From a virus, in the IMG/VR virus record IMGVR_UViG_3300046352_000123, positions 1 to 64,000 of that record: a stretch of DNA of 64,000 nt; one strand, given 5' to 3'. Position 1 is the first letter of the stretch, and each line of letters begins with the position of its first letter. Below the pieces are notes generated by a model that saw only the letters and a program-made list of their open reading frames with translations, was not told where the DNA came from and made no database searches. Shown here one piece after another: positions 32,901 to 39,843 of the stretch. Position numbers and translations under genes: made by a program.

Positions 32901-33168
32901 AGATACAGAAGCAAGAGAGGCAGGGGTATTTGCACAAGACGTCCAAGCCGTACTTCCTGAAGCAGTTAAGTTAGCTCCTTTTGATCAAGGTCATGATAAA
33001 GATGGGAAGAACTATAGTAAGTCAGGGCAGAACTTCTTAACTGTAAAGTATGAAAAGATTGTTCCTCTTCTTATTGAGGCTATAAAAGAGCAGCAAGTTC
33101 AAGTTGAAGCTCAGCAGTCAGAGATAGCAGAACTAAAAGACCTGGTTAAACAATTGTTGGCAAAGTAA
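29968..33168 (+). CDS. Tail fibre with C-terminal S74 intramolecular chaperone, 1,066 aa
   Basis: The N-terminal anchor (SSDNSAKAATTAWIRTYVG) matches the adhesin at 22194. The shaft carries NTRTGAITLSSADVTTALGY type repeats. The last 128 residues are a peptidase S74/endosialidase-type chaperone: SDRRLKH (Ser 939, Lys 944) is the self-cleavage site, followed by AGVFAQDVQAVLPEAVKLAP, YEKIVPLLIEAIKEQ and a coiled-coil end. In this family the chaperone trimerises the fibre, cuts itself off and leaves. The fibre body (30.9-32.7 kb) is AT-richer than its ends. The start may be 29968 or 29971 (two ATG codons in a row). Confidence 0.88.
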   Translation: MMNKSRKTSHLYNIVTYDDDGHIVIPGSLTLGTEPASSDNSAKAATTAWIRTYVGSLSYATSASVTSAIAALVDAAPSTLDTLNELAAALGDDPNFATTIATSIGGKLALTGGTLTGDLTLSGINPRLYFTDTDNNPDYFISNTDGTFTVYDVTNSVGRFKIYTTGNAEFTNNLTAASFIKSGGTAAQFLKADGSVDGNTYLTGITSSQVTTALGYTPVTNARTITINGTAYDLSADRSWSIAAGVTSFNTRTGAITLSSADVTTALGYTPYNNTNPSGYITGITSANVTTALGYTPYNSTNPSGYITSSGTAAAISQTVAGGSEANLVYSTVADNDFFRIRVGGSSNAGWAEIATADDGTEPIYVRQYTGVFSSLTRTLTLLDASGNTSTPGSLNVGGYLTVTGAGSSSSIYMSDSDEGQREIHCNSNRIGFLTQAGAWGAWADDAGNWNAANFSGSSSGTNTGDQTNVSGYATYLNSGNYINQRGSTGSWNNDFSSTPAGTANYGGDVGANSVNGPGGSWWIQQNFRHTNASNLWGVQVAWGWEDNPNRLATRSISGGSFGGWVYYLNSSNYTTYVNTLSFNGSTRLYTGSDGTRNTGWAYHMDNSTGLHWPNNGWHFYPKDASDMYVRSGSDGASSLVLNTNGTNRGYVYANSSNEIGFLNNSRGWIMRMTSGGDLIMDNNYGNSIVGVYSSTRFQGVYSMGNAYKLAIDGTSPGNLYGISWGHPNAGGQAGYLNDHGMMVMVNGVTYSAISSNIWARGTITANGSAFANGNRLVENNGGSWGISITGRANVATHTDHYSGRTDSASYNVVWAAGDPSHLYSCNAVQIQSSSGTLSATNVSVGSNLNTTTLYFNGVGGDSGQNSAPGYAIYQQGGAWGYPYPDLCIGYHTGIKMGAYWNYGGIRIYNNSDWGTITASFHDGDQNFRGYYDIIAYASDRRLKHKVQPIENALEKVNSLTGMTYQWNEVGSQHGWTPDTEAREAGVFAQDVQAVLPEAVKLAPFDQGHDKDGKNYSKSGQNFLTVKYEKIVPLLIEAIKEQQVQVEAQQSEIAELKDLVKQLLAK

Positions 33169-33169
33169 T

Positions 33170-33520
33170 ATGGCTTTACAATCTTCTGGTGCTATAAGCA
33201 TCTCCCAAATAAAAGCAGAGCTTGGTTCATCATCAAATTCTCTGCGAGCTCTTAGTGCTGCAGCAGGTAAGAGTACTCCTGATGCTATGAGTGAGTTCTA
33301 CGGATATTCTAATGTAACCTGTCACTATTGGGAAACTCAAAACTCTGGAGATCCTTGGGGACCAATGGAAACTTTTATATATGTTGGATGTGACGGATAC
33401 GGTGCAAGCTTTCAACTATCTCCTGGTGAATCATCAGGTCCAATTTGTGTTAGAGATGGAAATACACCGCCACCAGGAAGTGAAGGAGATAACTGGTATG
33501 GACCTTTTGGAGCCTGTTAA
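33170..33520 (+). CDS. Small tail-tip/fibre-associated protein, 116 aa
   Basis: The N-terminal half (ISISQIKAELGSSSNSLRAL, DAMSEFYGYS) is a pattern I know from small proteins next to Bacteroidota phage fibres. The rest is rich in Gly, Ser, Pro and Trp with several Cys (VTCHYW, VGCDGYG, ICVRD, FGAC), which suggests disulphide or metal stabilisation outside the cell. It is one base after the S74 fibre stop and probably caps or decorates that fibre. Function is unproven. Confidence 0.65.
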   Translation: MALQSSGAISISQIKAELGSSSNSLRALSAAAGKSTPDAMSEFYGYSNVTCHYWETQNSGDPWGPMETFIYVGCDGYGASFQLSPGESSGPICVRDGNTPPPGSEGDNWYGPFGAC

Positions 33521-33562
33521 TATTTTAAATAATCTAATTACCCTTATAAACAACCTAAACAC

Positions 33563-34072
33563 ATGGCATTAAAGATTACATCCCAAATTGGGACAGACAA
33601 AGGTATCACGTCAGAAGCGTATGTACGCATTGCGGATTACCAATTAAACAAATATGGTTCAGCTAGTTTCCGTATTGAATTATTTCAATCAGAGGAAGAT
33701 GCGACTCCAGGTACAAACTCTATGCCTGGCATGATGGCCGGTATAGCACGTAACCAGCAGATTGGTGAGCATCTCTATGTGCCACTTACAAAGCAGGTAG
33801 AAGAGACTGTTACAAGAACTCGCATGGTTGCTGTTCCAGTAGTTACTCCTACAGAGCAGCAAAGTGCTCCAGATGCAGACGGAAACTCAACAACAACTAT
33901 TGTTGATGTAACTACTTACGAGCAGCAGGAAGAAGAGTACGAAGAGACAATCACTAAGACTGTACCGGATCTTTCTACTGCAGAAGGAGTGGACATTTTT
34001 GAATTTGGCTACACTCACCTGAAGACTAAGCTTGTAGATCTATTTGGTGAAGAGAACGTTGTAGACTGCTAG
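33563..34072 (+). CDS. Putative structural protein, 169 aa
   Basis: A beta-rich N-terminal part (YVRIADYQLNKYGSASFRIE) is followed by a Thr/Glu/Val-rich linker (TYEQQEEEYEETITKTVPD) and a short C-terminal helix (YTHLKTKLVDLFGEE). I do not recognise the family. The stop codon lies inside a GCTAG-type hairpin just before a promoter motif, so it ends the S74 fibre transcription unit. A tail or fibre accessory role is inferred from context. Confidence 0.55.
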   Translation: MALKITSQIGTDKGITSEAYVRIADYQLNKYGSASFRIELFQSEEDATPGTNSMPGMMAGIARNQQIGEHLYVPLTKQVEETVTRTRMVAVPVVTPTEQQSAPDADGNSTTTIVDVTTYEQQEEEYEETITKTVPDLSTAEGVDIFEFGYTHLKTKLVDLFGEENVVDC

Positions 34073-34086
34073 GCTAGGAGCTAGCA
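34067..34086 (+). other. Stop-codon hairpin before promoter motif
   Basis: TGCTAG and CTAGCA pair (6 bp, 8-base loop) across the TAG stop of the 169-residue gene. It is 31 bases upstream of a promoter motif and may mark the end of the upstream transcript. Confidence 0.4.
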
Positions 34087-34117
34087 CATTATAATTTGCA
34101 GAATTTGAAAATATTCA

Positions 34118-34132
34118 GTATATTATAATGTA
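34118..34132 (+). promoter_or_regulatory. Candidate phage promoter motif
   Basis: GTATATTATAATGTA, a perfect consensus copy, 24 bases before the next ATG and followed by an A/C-rich leader (CTAACCAACCC). Confidence 0.7.
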
Positions 34133-34155
34133 TACAACTAACCAACCCATACCGT

Positions 34156-34665
34156 ATGTCAACAACAGTAAAAACCAAGTTATCTCTAGGTGAGCTTTAT
34201 GCCCTAGAGAGTGAGATCAACGGAGTTACTAATCCGGAGACAAGAGAGAAAGTATCCAAAGGTATCATGGGCCACCCATTACCAATGGTAGTACGTTACC
34301 ACTTAAACAATTTAGTGGAGATTGTAGGCGCTGAAAAGAAGAGTATTGACACTATGCGCGATGAGCTTATTACTAAGCTAGGAGAATCTAGTGACAATGG
34401 CTTTAGCCTTCCTACATTCAAAGACAAGCTGGATGCTGAAGGACAGCCAGAGCTTAACGAAAAGGGAGAGGCTGTAAAAATCCTTAACCCAAACTTCATT
34501 GAGTTTAACGATGAGATGAACAAGCTTCTTGTAGAAGAAAAAGAGATTGCACATTATCCCTTCACTATTGAACACCTTGACTTTAACACTGACGAGTCAT
34601 ACCCAGTGTTTTTCAAACTCTTGAGAAGCAAGGAAGAGGAAGTTTCAGAACTACCTGCTCAATAA
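34156..34665 (+). CDS. Hypothetical protein, 169 aa
   Basis: A soluble, charged, helix-rich protein (LSLGELYALESEINGVTNPE, RYHLNNLVEIVGAEKKSIDT, FNDEMNKLLVEEKEIAHYPF). It stands alone between a promoter motif and an intrinsic terminator, a single-gene transcription unit, so its dose may be set separately from the fibres. No domain is recognised. It could be a chaperone or internal virion protein; nothing decides between these. Confidence 0.6.
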   Translation: MSTTVKTKLSLGELYALESEINGVTNPETREKVSKGIMGHPLPMVVRYHLNNLVEIVGAEKKSIDTMRDELITKLGESSDNGFSLPTFKDKLDAEGQPELNEKGEAVKILNPNFIEFNDEMNKLLVEEKEIAHYPFTIEHLDFNTDESYPVFFKLLRSKEEEVSELPAQ

Positions 34666-34688
34666 AATATTCCTCGTGACCTATAAGC

Positions 34689-34721
34689 AAGCCCCTGGTA
34701 TTTTACTGGGGGCTTCTTTGT
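34689..34721 (+). terminator. Rho-independent terminator
   Basis: AAGCCCC and GGGGGCTT pair (7-8 bp) with a 12-base loop and are followed by CTTTGTT. It closes the single-gene unit at 34156 and precedes another promoter motif. Confidence 0.8.
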
Positions 34722-34757
34722 TAGTCAACATTTATTTGTAAAAACCACCAAGTTTTG

Positions 34758-34772
34758 GTATATTATAATGTA
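34758..34772 (+). promoter_or_regulatory. Candidate phage promoter motif (Fn3/Ig protein unit)
   Basis: GTATATTATAATGTA, a perfect copy preceded by AGTTTTG. It starts 37 bases after the terminator ends and ends 36 bases before the ATG of the 498-residue gene. The clean terminator-then-promoter arrangement is one of the strongest arguments that the motif is a promoter. Confidence 0.72.
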
Positions 34773-34807
34773 GACTGAAATAGTCCAGTTACTAACTATC
34801 CTACCCC

Positions 34808-36304
34808 ATGATACCTACTCTTAGCAATACCGCAGATAAGGGGTGTTCTCCAGTTTCATCTAATTGTGTTATTTGGCAAGGTCCTAACCTGCCTAGTATC
34901 AATTTATGCACCGGGGACTCCGTTTCTGATGTTGTGTACAAGCTGGCTCAATACATTGTGAACTCCGGTCAGGCTGACCTGGATGTTGATTTGAGCTGCC
35001 TTACTACCTCCAACGTGACTGACATGTCCGTTGAGAACATCATCAGCTTGCTGATTTCTAAAGTATGTACCATCCAGGACCTGGTTAATGACTTAGGTGG
35101 CGGGGACACAGTACCCGATCCATTATTGACTATTGCCCAGTGCTTCAGAACTACAGACAGTTATGGCGATCCTATCACCAGACTTCAGCACACTGCCTAC
35201 ACAGGCGTAATCGGACTTAAGGTCTGTGCTATTGATACGACTGTCACGGCACATACTACTACTTTGACCTCTTACGGTAACCGTATCACTGTCTTAGAAG
35301 CTGCTATTGCCAACCCGACTACAAACACAGGCACTGTTACCTTGACTTGCTCAGGTGTAAGTACGCCTCAGACATTAGCCAATGCTATCTTAACCGTAGA
35401 AAGCCAGTTGTGTACTTTACGTAACGCAACAGGAACAGCTACGGCGCTTACTCAAGCTGCTGCCAATCAGTGCTTGAACCTATCTACATCTCCTGCCTTA
35501 TCTAAAGCAGGTACTATGGCTGCTATTCCAGGCTGGAAGACTACTGTGTCTACAACAGCAGATTCACTTACTAACCTTTGGCTTACTTTGTGTGACTTAA
35601 GAGATGCGTTTAACACTGTTAAAGGTCTGATCAAAGCAGATTGCTCACAGGTAACTGTTGACTTTGCTGTCGCGCTTATCAACAACGGTACAGGAGCTAA
35701 CTTATTCTTCTCTGGCTACAGCTCTATTCCTTCAGGATGGGCTAATACACTGGCACAAGGATCTAAGCTTACTATTACAGATGCCCTGGGTAACAAGCAC
35801 CTGGTGAATATAGACGTGATTGGTGCAGCCAACAACAGTGCTCCATTGATCATTCAATTAGAAGGCACGCCACTTAACCTGGCAACAGCCCTTAACTTTA
35901 CCTTAGAGGCATCACTGACCAACAGCGGTACAACTTGTAACAAGACCGTTACCAAGAACACGGGTACAGGAACCAATGCTTGCCCTAACCTGGTAGTTAC
36001 CCCTGGCACAACTGTTATTTCATACAGCTTTGAGCCACCAATCAATAACAATGTTTCTTACCGCGTTGAGTTACAAAATGCAGCAGGCGTACAGGTAGGC
36101 AGCAAAACATTTGCTAATCCTCAGGGCGTTACATCTGACAGCTTTATCAACCTTGTGGAAGGTAACGTATACAAGATCCGCACAGTGGTTACAGTGGGTA
36201 CATTACCGGCTCAGGAATGTCCATTTGCTTCTTACACCACCATTAACAGTGGAACCAACGCATGCGGCCTGCCTCCAACGATTGTAAGTGCAACTTTATC
36301 CTAA
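34808..36304 (+). CDS. Large beta-rich structural protein, 498 aa (head or tail fibre type)
   Basis: The N-terminal ~90 residues (VIWQGPNLPSINLCTGDSVS, SVENIISLLISKVCTIQDL) form an anchor with several Cys, and short helical hairpins follow. The C-terminal ~180 residues are beta-sandwich-like (VTPGTTVISYSFEPPIN, VEGNVYKIRTVVTVG), consistent with fibronectin-III or Ig-type folds used in exposed virion proteins. It heads a four-gene operon whose other members are also beta-sandwich proteins. In crAss-like phages comparable genes encode head fibres; that parallel is inference. Confidence 0.65.
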   Translation: MIPTLSNTADKGCSPVSSNCVIWQGPNLPSINLCTGDSVSDVVYKLAQYIVNSGQADLDVDLSCLTTSNVTDMSVENIISLLISKVCTIQDLVNDLGGGDTVPDPLLTIAQCFRTTDSYGDPITRLQHTAYTGVIGLKVCAIDTTVTAHTTTLTSYGNRITVLEAAIANPTTNTGTVTLTCSGVSTPQTLANAILTVESQLCTLRNATGTATALTQAAANQCLNLSTSPALSKAGTMAAIPGWKTTVSTTADSLTNLWLTLCDLRDAFNTVKGLIKADCSQVTVDFAVALINNGTGANLFFSGYSSIPSGWANTLAQGSKLTITDALGNKHLVNIDVIGAANNSAPLIIQLEGTPLNLATALNFTLEASLTNSGTTCNKTVTKNTGTGTNACPNLVVTPGTTVISYSFEPPINNNVSYRVELQNAAGVQVGSKTFANPQGVTSDSFINLVEGNVYKIRTVVTVGTLPAQECPFASYTTINSGTNACGLPPTIVSATLS

Positions 36305-36317
36305 CCTCTAATCAGAC

Positions 36318-36830
36318 ATGTCAAATCCTCTTCCTTTAGCAAACTGCAACCCATGCCTTGATTGTCCTCCTGCACCGGCAGCACTAACGCCTTGCGTGGA
36401 TAGTGAGCCTTGTGATGAACTTAGCTTACTGGGCTGTGTAAAATACAACGGAGACACCATTGTAGAGGGAAACATTGTCAGCGGAGAACGTTTAGACAGC
36501 ATCATCCAGAAATTAATTGTAGCGCAGGTAAGCGGTACAAGTTGTATCTCCCCTACACTCAAGTGCGTAACAGCACTTCGCAGCACGGTGGTTAAAGCCA
36601 ACTCCATTACTGTAGCCTGGAACGTTCCTTTGGATAATACAGGCTTGACCCTGATGTATAAAACAGAGGCGGCCAGCACATGGACATCCGTAGTATCAAA
36701 CGGCCTGAGTACAAAAGAAGTACTTAGCCTCTCTGCCAGTACTAAATACTTGTTCAAAGTAGCCAGCACAGCTTCGGGCAACGTAAACTGCACCTCTGTC
36801 ACTATTGCAGTGACTACTAAAGCTTCTTAA
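36318..36830 (+). CDS. Fn3-domain virion protein, 170 aa
   Basis: The Pro/Cys-rich N-terminus (CNPCLDCPPAP, CVDSEPCDEL) is followed by an anchor similar to its neighbour (GDTIVEGNIVSGERLDSIIQ). A single fibronectin-III-like domain spans residues ~90-168 (KANSITVAWNVPLD, STWTSVV, LSASTKYLFKVAST). The clustered Cys suggest disulphides or metal binding in the mature virion. Probably an exposed fibre or spike subunit. Confidence 0.65.
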   Translation: MSNPLPLANCNPCLDCPPAPAALTPCVDSEPCDELSLLGCVKYNGDTIVEGNIVSGERLDSIIQKLIVAQVSGTSCISPTLKCVTALRSTVVKANSITVAWNVPLDNTGLTLMYKTEAASTWTSVVSNGLSTKEVLSLSASTKYLFKVASTASGNVNCTSVTIAVTTKAS

Positions 36831-36832
36831 TT

Positions 36833-37069
36833 ATGGGTTCACTGACCATCAGTCTTTCTAACGCTGTCAGCTTTACAGGAGGTTACAGGGTAAGATACCG
36901 CAAGGTAGGAGAGGTGGCGTATACGTATGCTACGGCTTCTCTTACTGGTACTAGCCTGGTCATTACCGGAGTGGATCAAACAGCACAATACGAAGGCATG
37001 GTAGAAGGTGTTTGCGTAACCAACGGGATCACTACCTATACCAGTTCACAATCATTTATAACCGCATAA
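36833..37069 (+). CDS. Single Fn3-like domain protein, 78 aa
   Basis: The whole protein is about one fibronectin-III-like domain: SLTISLSNAVSF, GGYRVRYRKVGEVAYTY, TGTSLVITGVDQTAQYEGMV, then a final strand. It starts two bases after the preceding stop and ends four bases before the next gene. It may extend or cap the adjacent Fn3 proteins. It could also have been split off from them by mutation, since both neighbours have the same domain type. Confidence 0.62.
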   Translation: MGSLTISLSNAVSFTGGYRVRYRKVGEVAYTYATASLTGTSLVITGVDQTAQYEGMVEGVCVTNGITTYTSSQSFITA

Positions 37070-37073
37070 CAGC

Positions 37074-37685
37074 ATGGCTTGTCCAATCACCAGAAGTCTT
37101 GTCCTTAACTTTACTGCCCCTTCACCGGCACCGGGTAACGGATATCGTGTAAAGTGGAGAGTTGTTGGTACAACAAACTACACCACAGCTACAGGACCTT
37201 TTACTTCTTCTCCTATTACCCTGACAGGTATTCCTGCCTGTGATAATATTGAGGGAACTATTGAAAGTTCATGTACCTCTACTTCTTTTTCTGCACCCGC
37301 TAATTTTTCTGCCACTAAAATAAGTGCTTTGGTATGTGGAAGTACGGTGAGCAGAACCAGCTCTTCTACTCAATTTTATATCTACCCAAAAGAACTCATT
37401 GACCTGGCCGCTGCTTCCGGTAATACCATTACCGTAAACTGGGTATCAGGTGACGTGCCTAACCGCATCAATGTGTATGACTCTGCTGACAACCTTTTAG
37501 CCACAACAGGCTGGGTAGGTTCGTCTTCTACGTCAGGGCCTTGGGGAGCTACTTTAAGCACCGCTACCAGTGGTTCCTTTACATTCAGTAAAACTGCCGG
37601 TGATGGCCGTTTCTTTACAATTAACGCAGAGCATGCAGGAAGTTCTACACTGACAGATAACTGGCAGGCTACTATTTCTTGTTAA
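37074..37685 (+). CDS. Fn3-like domain plus beta-sandwich protein, 203 aa
   Basis: Residues 1-75 are Fn3-like (RSLVLNFTAPSPAPGNGYRV, KWRVVGTTNYTT, ITLTGIPACDNIEGTI). Residues ~85-200 form a second beta domain (IYPKELIDLAAASGNTITVN, NRINVYDSADNLLATTGWVG, FTINAEHAGSSTL) that resembles a jelly-roll/C2-type or carbohydrate-binding module. It could bind surface glycans. It is the last gene of the Fn3 operon, before a strong terminator. Confidence 0.62.
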   Translation: MACPITRSLVLNFTAPSPAPGNGYRVKWRVVGTTNYTTATGPFTSSPITLTGIPACDNIEGTIESSCTSTSFSAPANFSATKISALVCGSTVSRTSSSTQFYIYPKELIDLAAASGNTITVNWVSGDVPNRINVYDSADNLLATTGWVGSSSTSGPWGATLSTATSGSFTFSKTAGDGRFFTINAEHAGSSTLTDNWQATISC

Positions 37686-37726
37686 AGATATTGTCTGAAG
37701 TTTTGTTGGTTTTCTTCTGACAGACC

Positions 37727-37761
37727 GAGCCCCTCGCTAGCAATGGCAGGGGCTCACTTTT
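37727..37761 (+). terminator. Rho-independent terminator
   Basis: GAGCCCCT and AGGGGCTC form a perfect 8-bp stem with a 13-base loop, followed by ACTTTTG. It lies 41 bases after the stop and ends the Fn3 operon. Confidence 0.85.
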
Positions 37762-37766
37762 GTTAG

Positions 37767-37788
37767 ACTGTTTACAAACTGTTTACAA
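37767..37788 (+). repeat. Perfect tandem 11-bp repeat after terminator
   Basis: ACTGTTTACAA occurs twice with no spacer, just after the terminator and 73 bases before the metallophosphoesterase ATG. This gap has no copy of the GTATATTATAATGTA motif. The repeat is a candidate for an alternative promoter element or protein-binding site. Confidence 0.55.
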
Positions 37789-37861
37789 CTAAGGCATAGA
37801 ACCAAAGTCATCCCCTACATTTACATTCCATAACTATGGCCTTTTGGCTACCTAATATCCT

Positions 37862-39196
37862 ATGACACTATTGACCAGAGTGTTTGACAGTTTGAAGTGG
37901 AAAAAGAACGCTGAATACTGTGCAGACAAACTAGGTATCTCCCAAGAAGAATACCTGGAGTTAAAGCAAGAGGTCATTGGCATGAAGCAAGACATGATCG
38001 AGCATGCCGGTGAAAACATTGATGAAATGGTGCGGCTCAAGCTGCAGAAAAGAGAGGAGCTGGAGGAGGACGCAGAAGAGGAGGACCAGATCCTGGAAAT
38101 GAACCACTTCATTGACAACAAGAAATTAGAGGTTAAAGCCTTGCTTACCTCTGAACCTATGAGTCCTGAAGAGATCATCCTAAGGTTAAGGATTGACACC
38201 AACAAGTGGAAGTTATCCACCTACTGGAACAAACAAAAGAAGAACCGCTGGGAAGTCTCAGCCATGTGTTCTGCCAAGCAAGAACAAGAAGTTACTTTAC
38301 AAGATGCTGAAGATATTATTATCAAAGCATTTAACCAGGTCAACCTGACTCCCAGGATCAGACCTGAGGCCCCTGCCTCCAACTCCAAAGCTTTATTTGT
38401 TTATCTCTCTGACCGCCATATTGGTGCGTACGTAGGGGAGACTGCTTTGTACCAAAATACGTACAACGCACAGGAGTATAAAGACAGAATGGAAGAGGTG
38501 CTGTATCAGATCTATCTGCACACCAATACCTTTGGTGCTTTTGAAGATCTGTATATCATTGACCTGGGGGACAAGATGGATGGGCAGAACGGACAGACCA
38601 CGCGTGGAGGTCACAGGTTGCCACAGAACATGAGTAACAAGCAGGCTTTTGAAACCGCTGTCTCTGTAGAGAAGTGGTTCTTTGATACCCTGATAGAAGA
38701 TAACCTGGCAACTAACTATCACGTATACCAGAACTGTAACTCCAATCACGGAGGTGACTTTGATTATATGGTTAACCGCGCTATTGAAATGTACCTGAAC
38801 GCCGTGTACCCTTGGGTAAAGACACGCATGCTGACTAAGTTCATAGAGCATGAAGTATACGGTGAGCATATATTCTTATTTACGCACGGTAAGGATGATG
38901 AGGACATGAAGCACGGATTGCCGCTGCACCTCAATGACAAGGTAGAAAACTACTTCCGCAAGTATTTGATGTACCATGGGTTTAATCCGCAGGATGCAAA
39001 CATCTCCATTGTAAAAGGGGACCTGCACATGGCTAACTCTCAGGATACTTACGGCTTTAGGTACCGTAACGTACTCTCCCTATTTGGAGGCAGTAAGTGG
39101 ATCGGTACCAACTTTGGACCCAACAAACCTGGGATATGCTTTGACGTTGTGTGTCGTGATAGTCAGCAAATCTTTGAGAGTAAGTACACCTTTTAA
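37862..39196 (+). CDS. Calcineurin-like metallophosphoesterase
   Basis: This 444-residue protein carries all the metallophosphoesterase blocks in order: SDRH (Asp 184, His 186), GDKMDG (Asp 237), NSNHG (Asn 295, His 296), FTHGKDDE (His 342) and KGDLHM (His 389). Such enzymes cut phosphodiesters or phosphomonoesters with two metal ions. The N-terminal ~150 residues are a charged helical region plus a winged-helix-like stretch (MSPEEIILRLRIDTNKWKLS), which could bind DNA. It is placed between virion operons and has a tandem repeat, but no standard promoter motif, in front. A role in DNA processing during ejection or late infection is possible but unproven. Confidence 0.83.
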   Translation: MTLLTRVFDSLKWKKNAEYCADKLGISQEEYLELKQEVIGMKQDMIEHAGENIDEMVRLKLQKREELEEDAEEEDQILEMNHFIDNKKLEVKALLTSEPMSPEEIILRLRIDTNKWKLSTYWNKQKKNRWEVSAMCSAKQEQEVTLQDAEDIIIKAFNQVNLTPRIRPEAPASNSKALFVYLSDRHIGAYVGETALYQNTYNAQEYKDRMEEVLYQIYLHTNTFGAFEDLYIIDLGDKMDGQNGQTTRGGHRLPQNMSNKQAFETAVSVEKWFFDTLIEDNLATNYHVYQNCNSNHGGDFDYMVNRAIEMYLNAVYPWVKTRMLTKFIEHEVYGEHIFLFTHGKDDEDMKHGLPLHLNDKVENYFRKYLMYHGFNPQDANISIVKGDLHMANSQDTYGFRYRNVLSLFGGSKWIGTNFGPNKPGICFDVVCRDSQQIFESKYTF

Positions 39197-39225
39197 GTTT
39201 AGATTGGAAAAGAGCTTGATTTTTT

Positions 39226-39240
39226 GTAAATTATAATGTA
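39226..39240 (+). promoter_or_regulatory. Candidate phage promoter motif (ring/muzzle unit)
   Basis: GTAAATTATAATGTA preceded by TTTTTT, one mismatch from consensus, 12 bases before the ATG of the 194-residue gene. It probably drives the ring, stabilisation, muzzle and first cargo genes, since no other copy appears for 11 kb. Confidence 0.65.
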
Positions 39241-39251
39241 GCAGACCTTGC

Positions 39252-39836
39252 ATGAAGGAATTTAAAGAGCCTGACTTATCTGCCCCACGCTTCCGTCCCA
39301 GGAAACTGAATATTCTTACCAAGGAAACTCACCAGGAGTTTATCACCCGGTATCCAAAGTACAAGAATATTCCCTATGCAGTGTACAAGCAAATTGTCAC
39401 TGAGTTTAATGGAAAGATATGGGAAGAGGTAATCAATAACCGCGATGGCGTAGAGCTGCCGGAGCAACTGGGGTATGTCTTTATAGGCACCTGCCCCAGG
39501 AAAGTATCTGAAAATGTAGATTACTACAAGAGTAAGATGTATGGCAAGCGGATACAGAACCAGAACTGGGAGTCTGATCAGTATGTGGCCAAGATTTTCT
39601 ACACCAACTATGAGGTGAAGTACCGCTTTAGGTTCCACCACATGTGGGGTTTTTCTGCAGTAAGAGACTTCAAGCGTACAGTTGCAAAGACCTATCCAGA
39701 GAACTGGAAGATGTACCCGGTCATTGACAACTTCCAAAAAATATCCCGTCTACTTAGAAAAGTACATAAGCTGGACATGATTGCTGCAGACACAGAGCAA
39801 CAGCTACTAGACTATGATGAGTTTGACCTAGACTAA
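39252..39836 (+). CDS. Conserved protein of the ring/tail module, 194 aa
   Basis: A basic protein with many Tyr and Trp residues (RYPKYKNIPYAVYKQIVTEF, GYVFIGTCPRK, YRFRFHHMWGFSAVRDFKRT) and an acidic tail. The combination of an N-terminal helix-turn segment and a central beta part is reminiscent of conserved proteins located before the ring proteins in crAss-like phages. I do not know its function. It may be a connector or assembly factor. It is seven bases before the next gene. Confidence 0.62.
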   Translation: MKEFKEPDLSAPRFRPRKLNILTKETHQEFITRYPKYKNIPYAVYKQIVTEFNGKIWEEVINNRDGVELPEQLGYVFIGTCPRKVSENVDYYKSKMYGKRIQNQNWESDQYVAKIFYTNYEVKYRFRFHHMWGFSAVRDFKRTVAKTYPENWKMYPVIDNFQKISRLLRKVHKLDMIAADTEQQLLDYDEFDLD

Positions 39837-39843
39837 TTACCCT

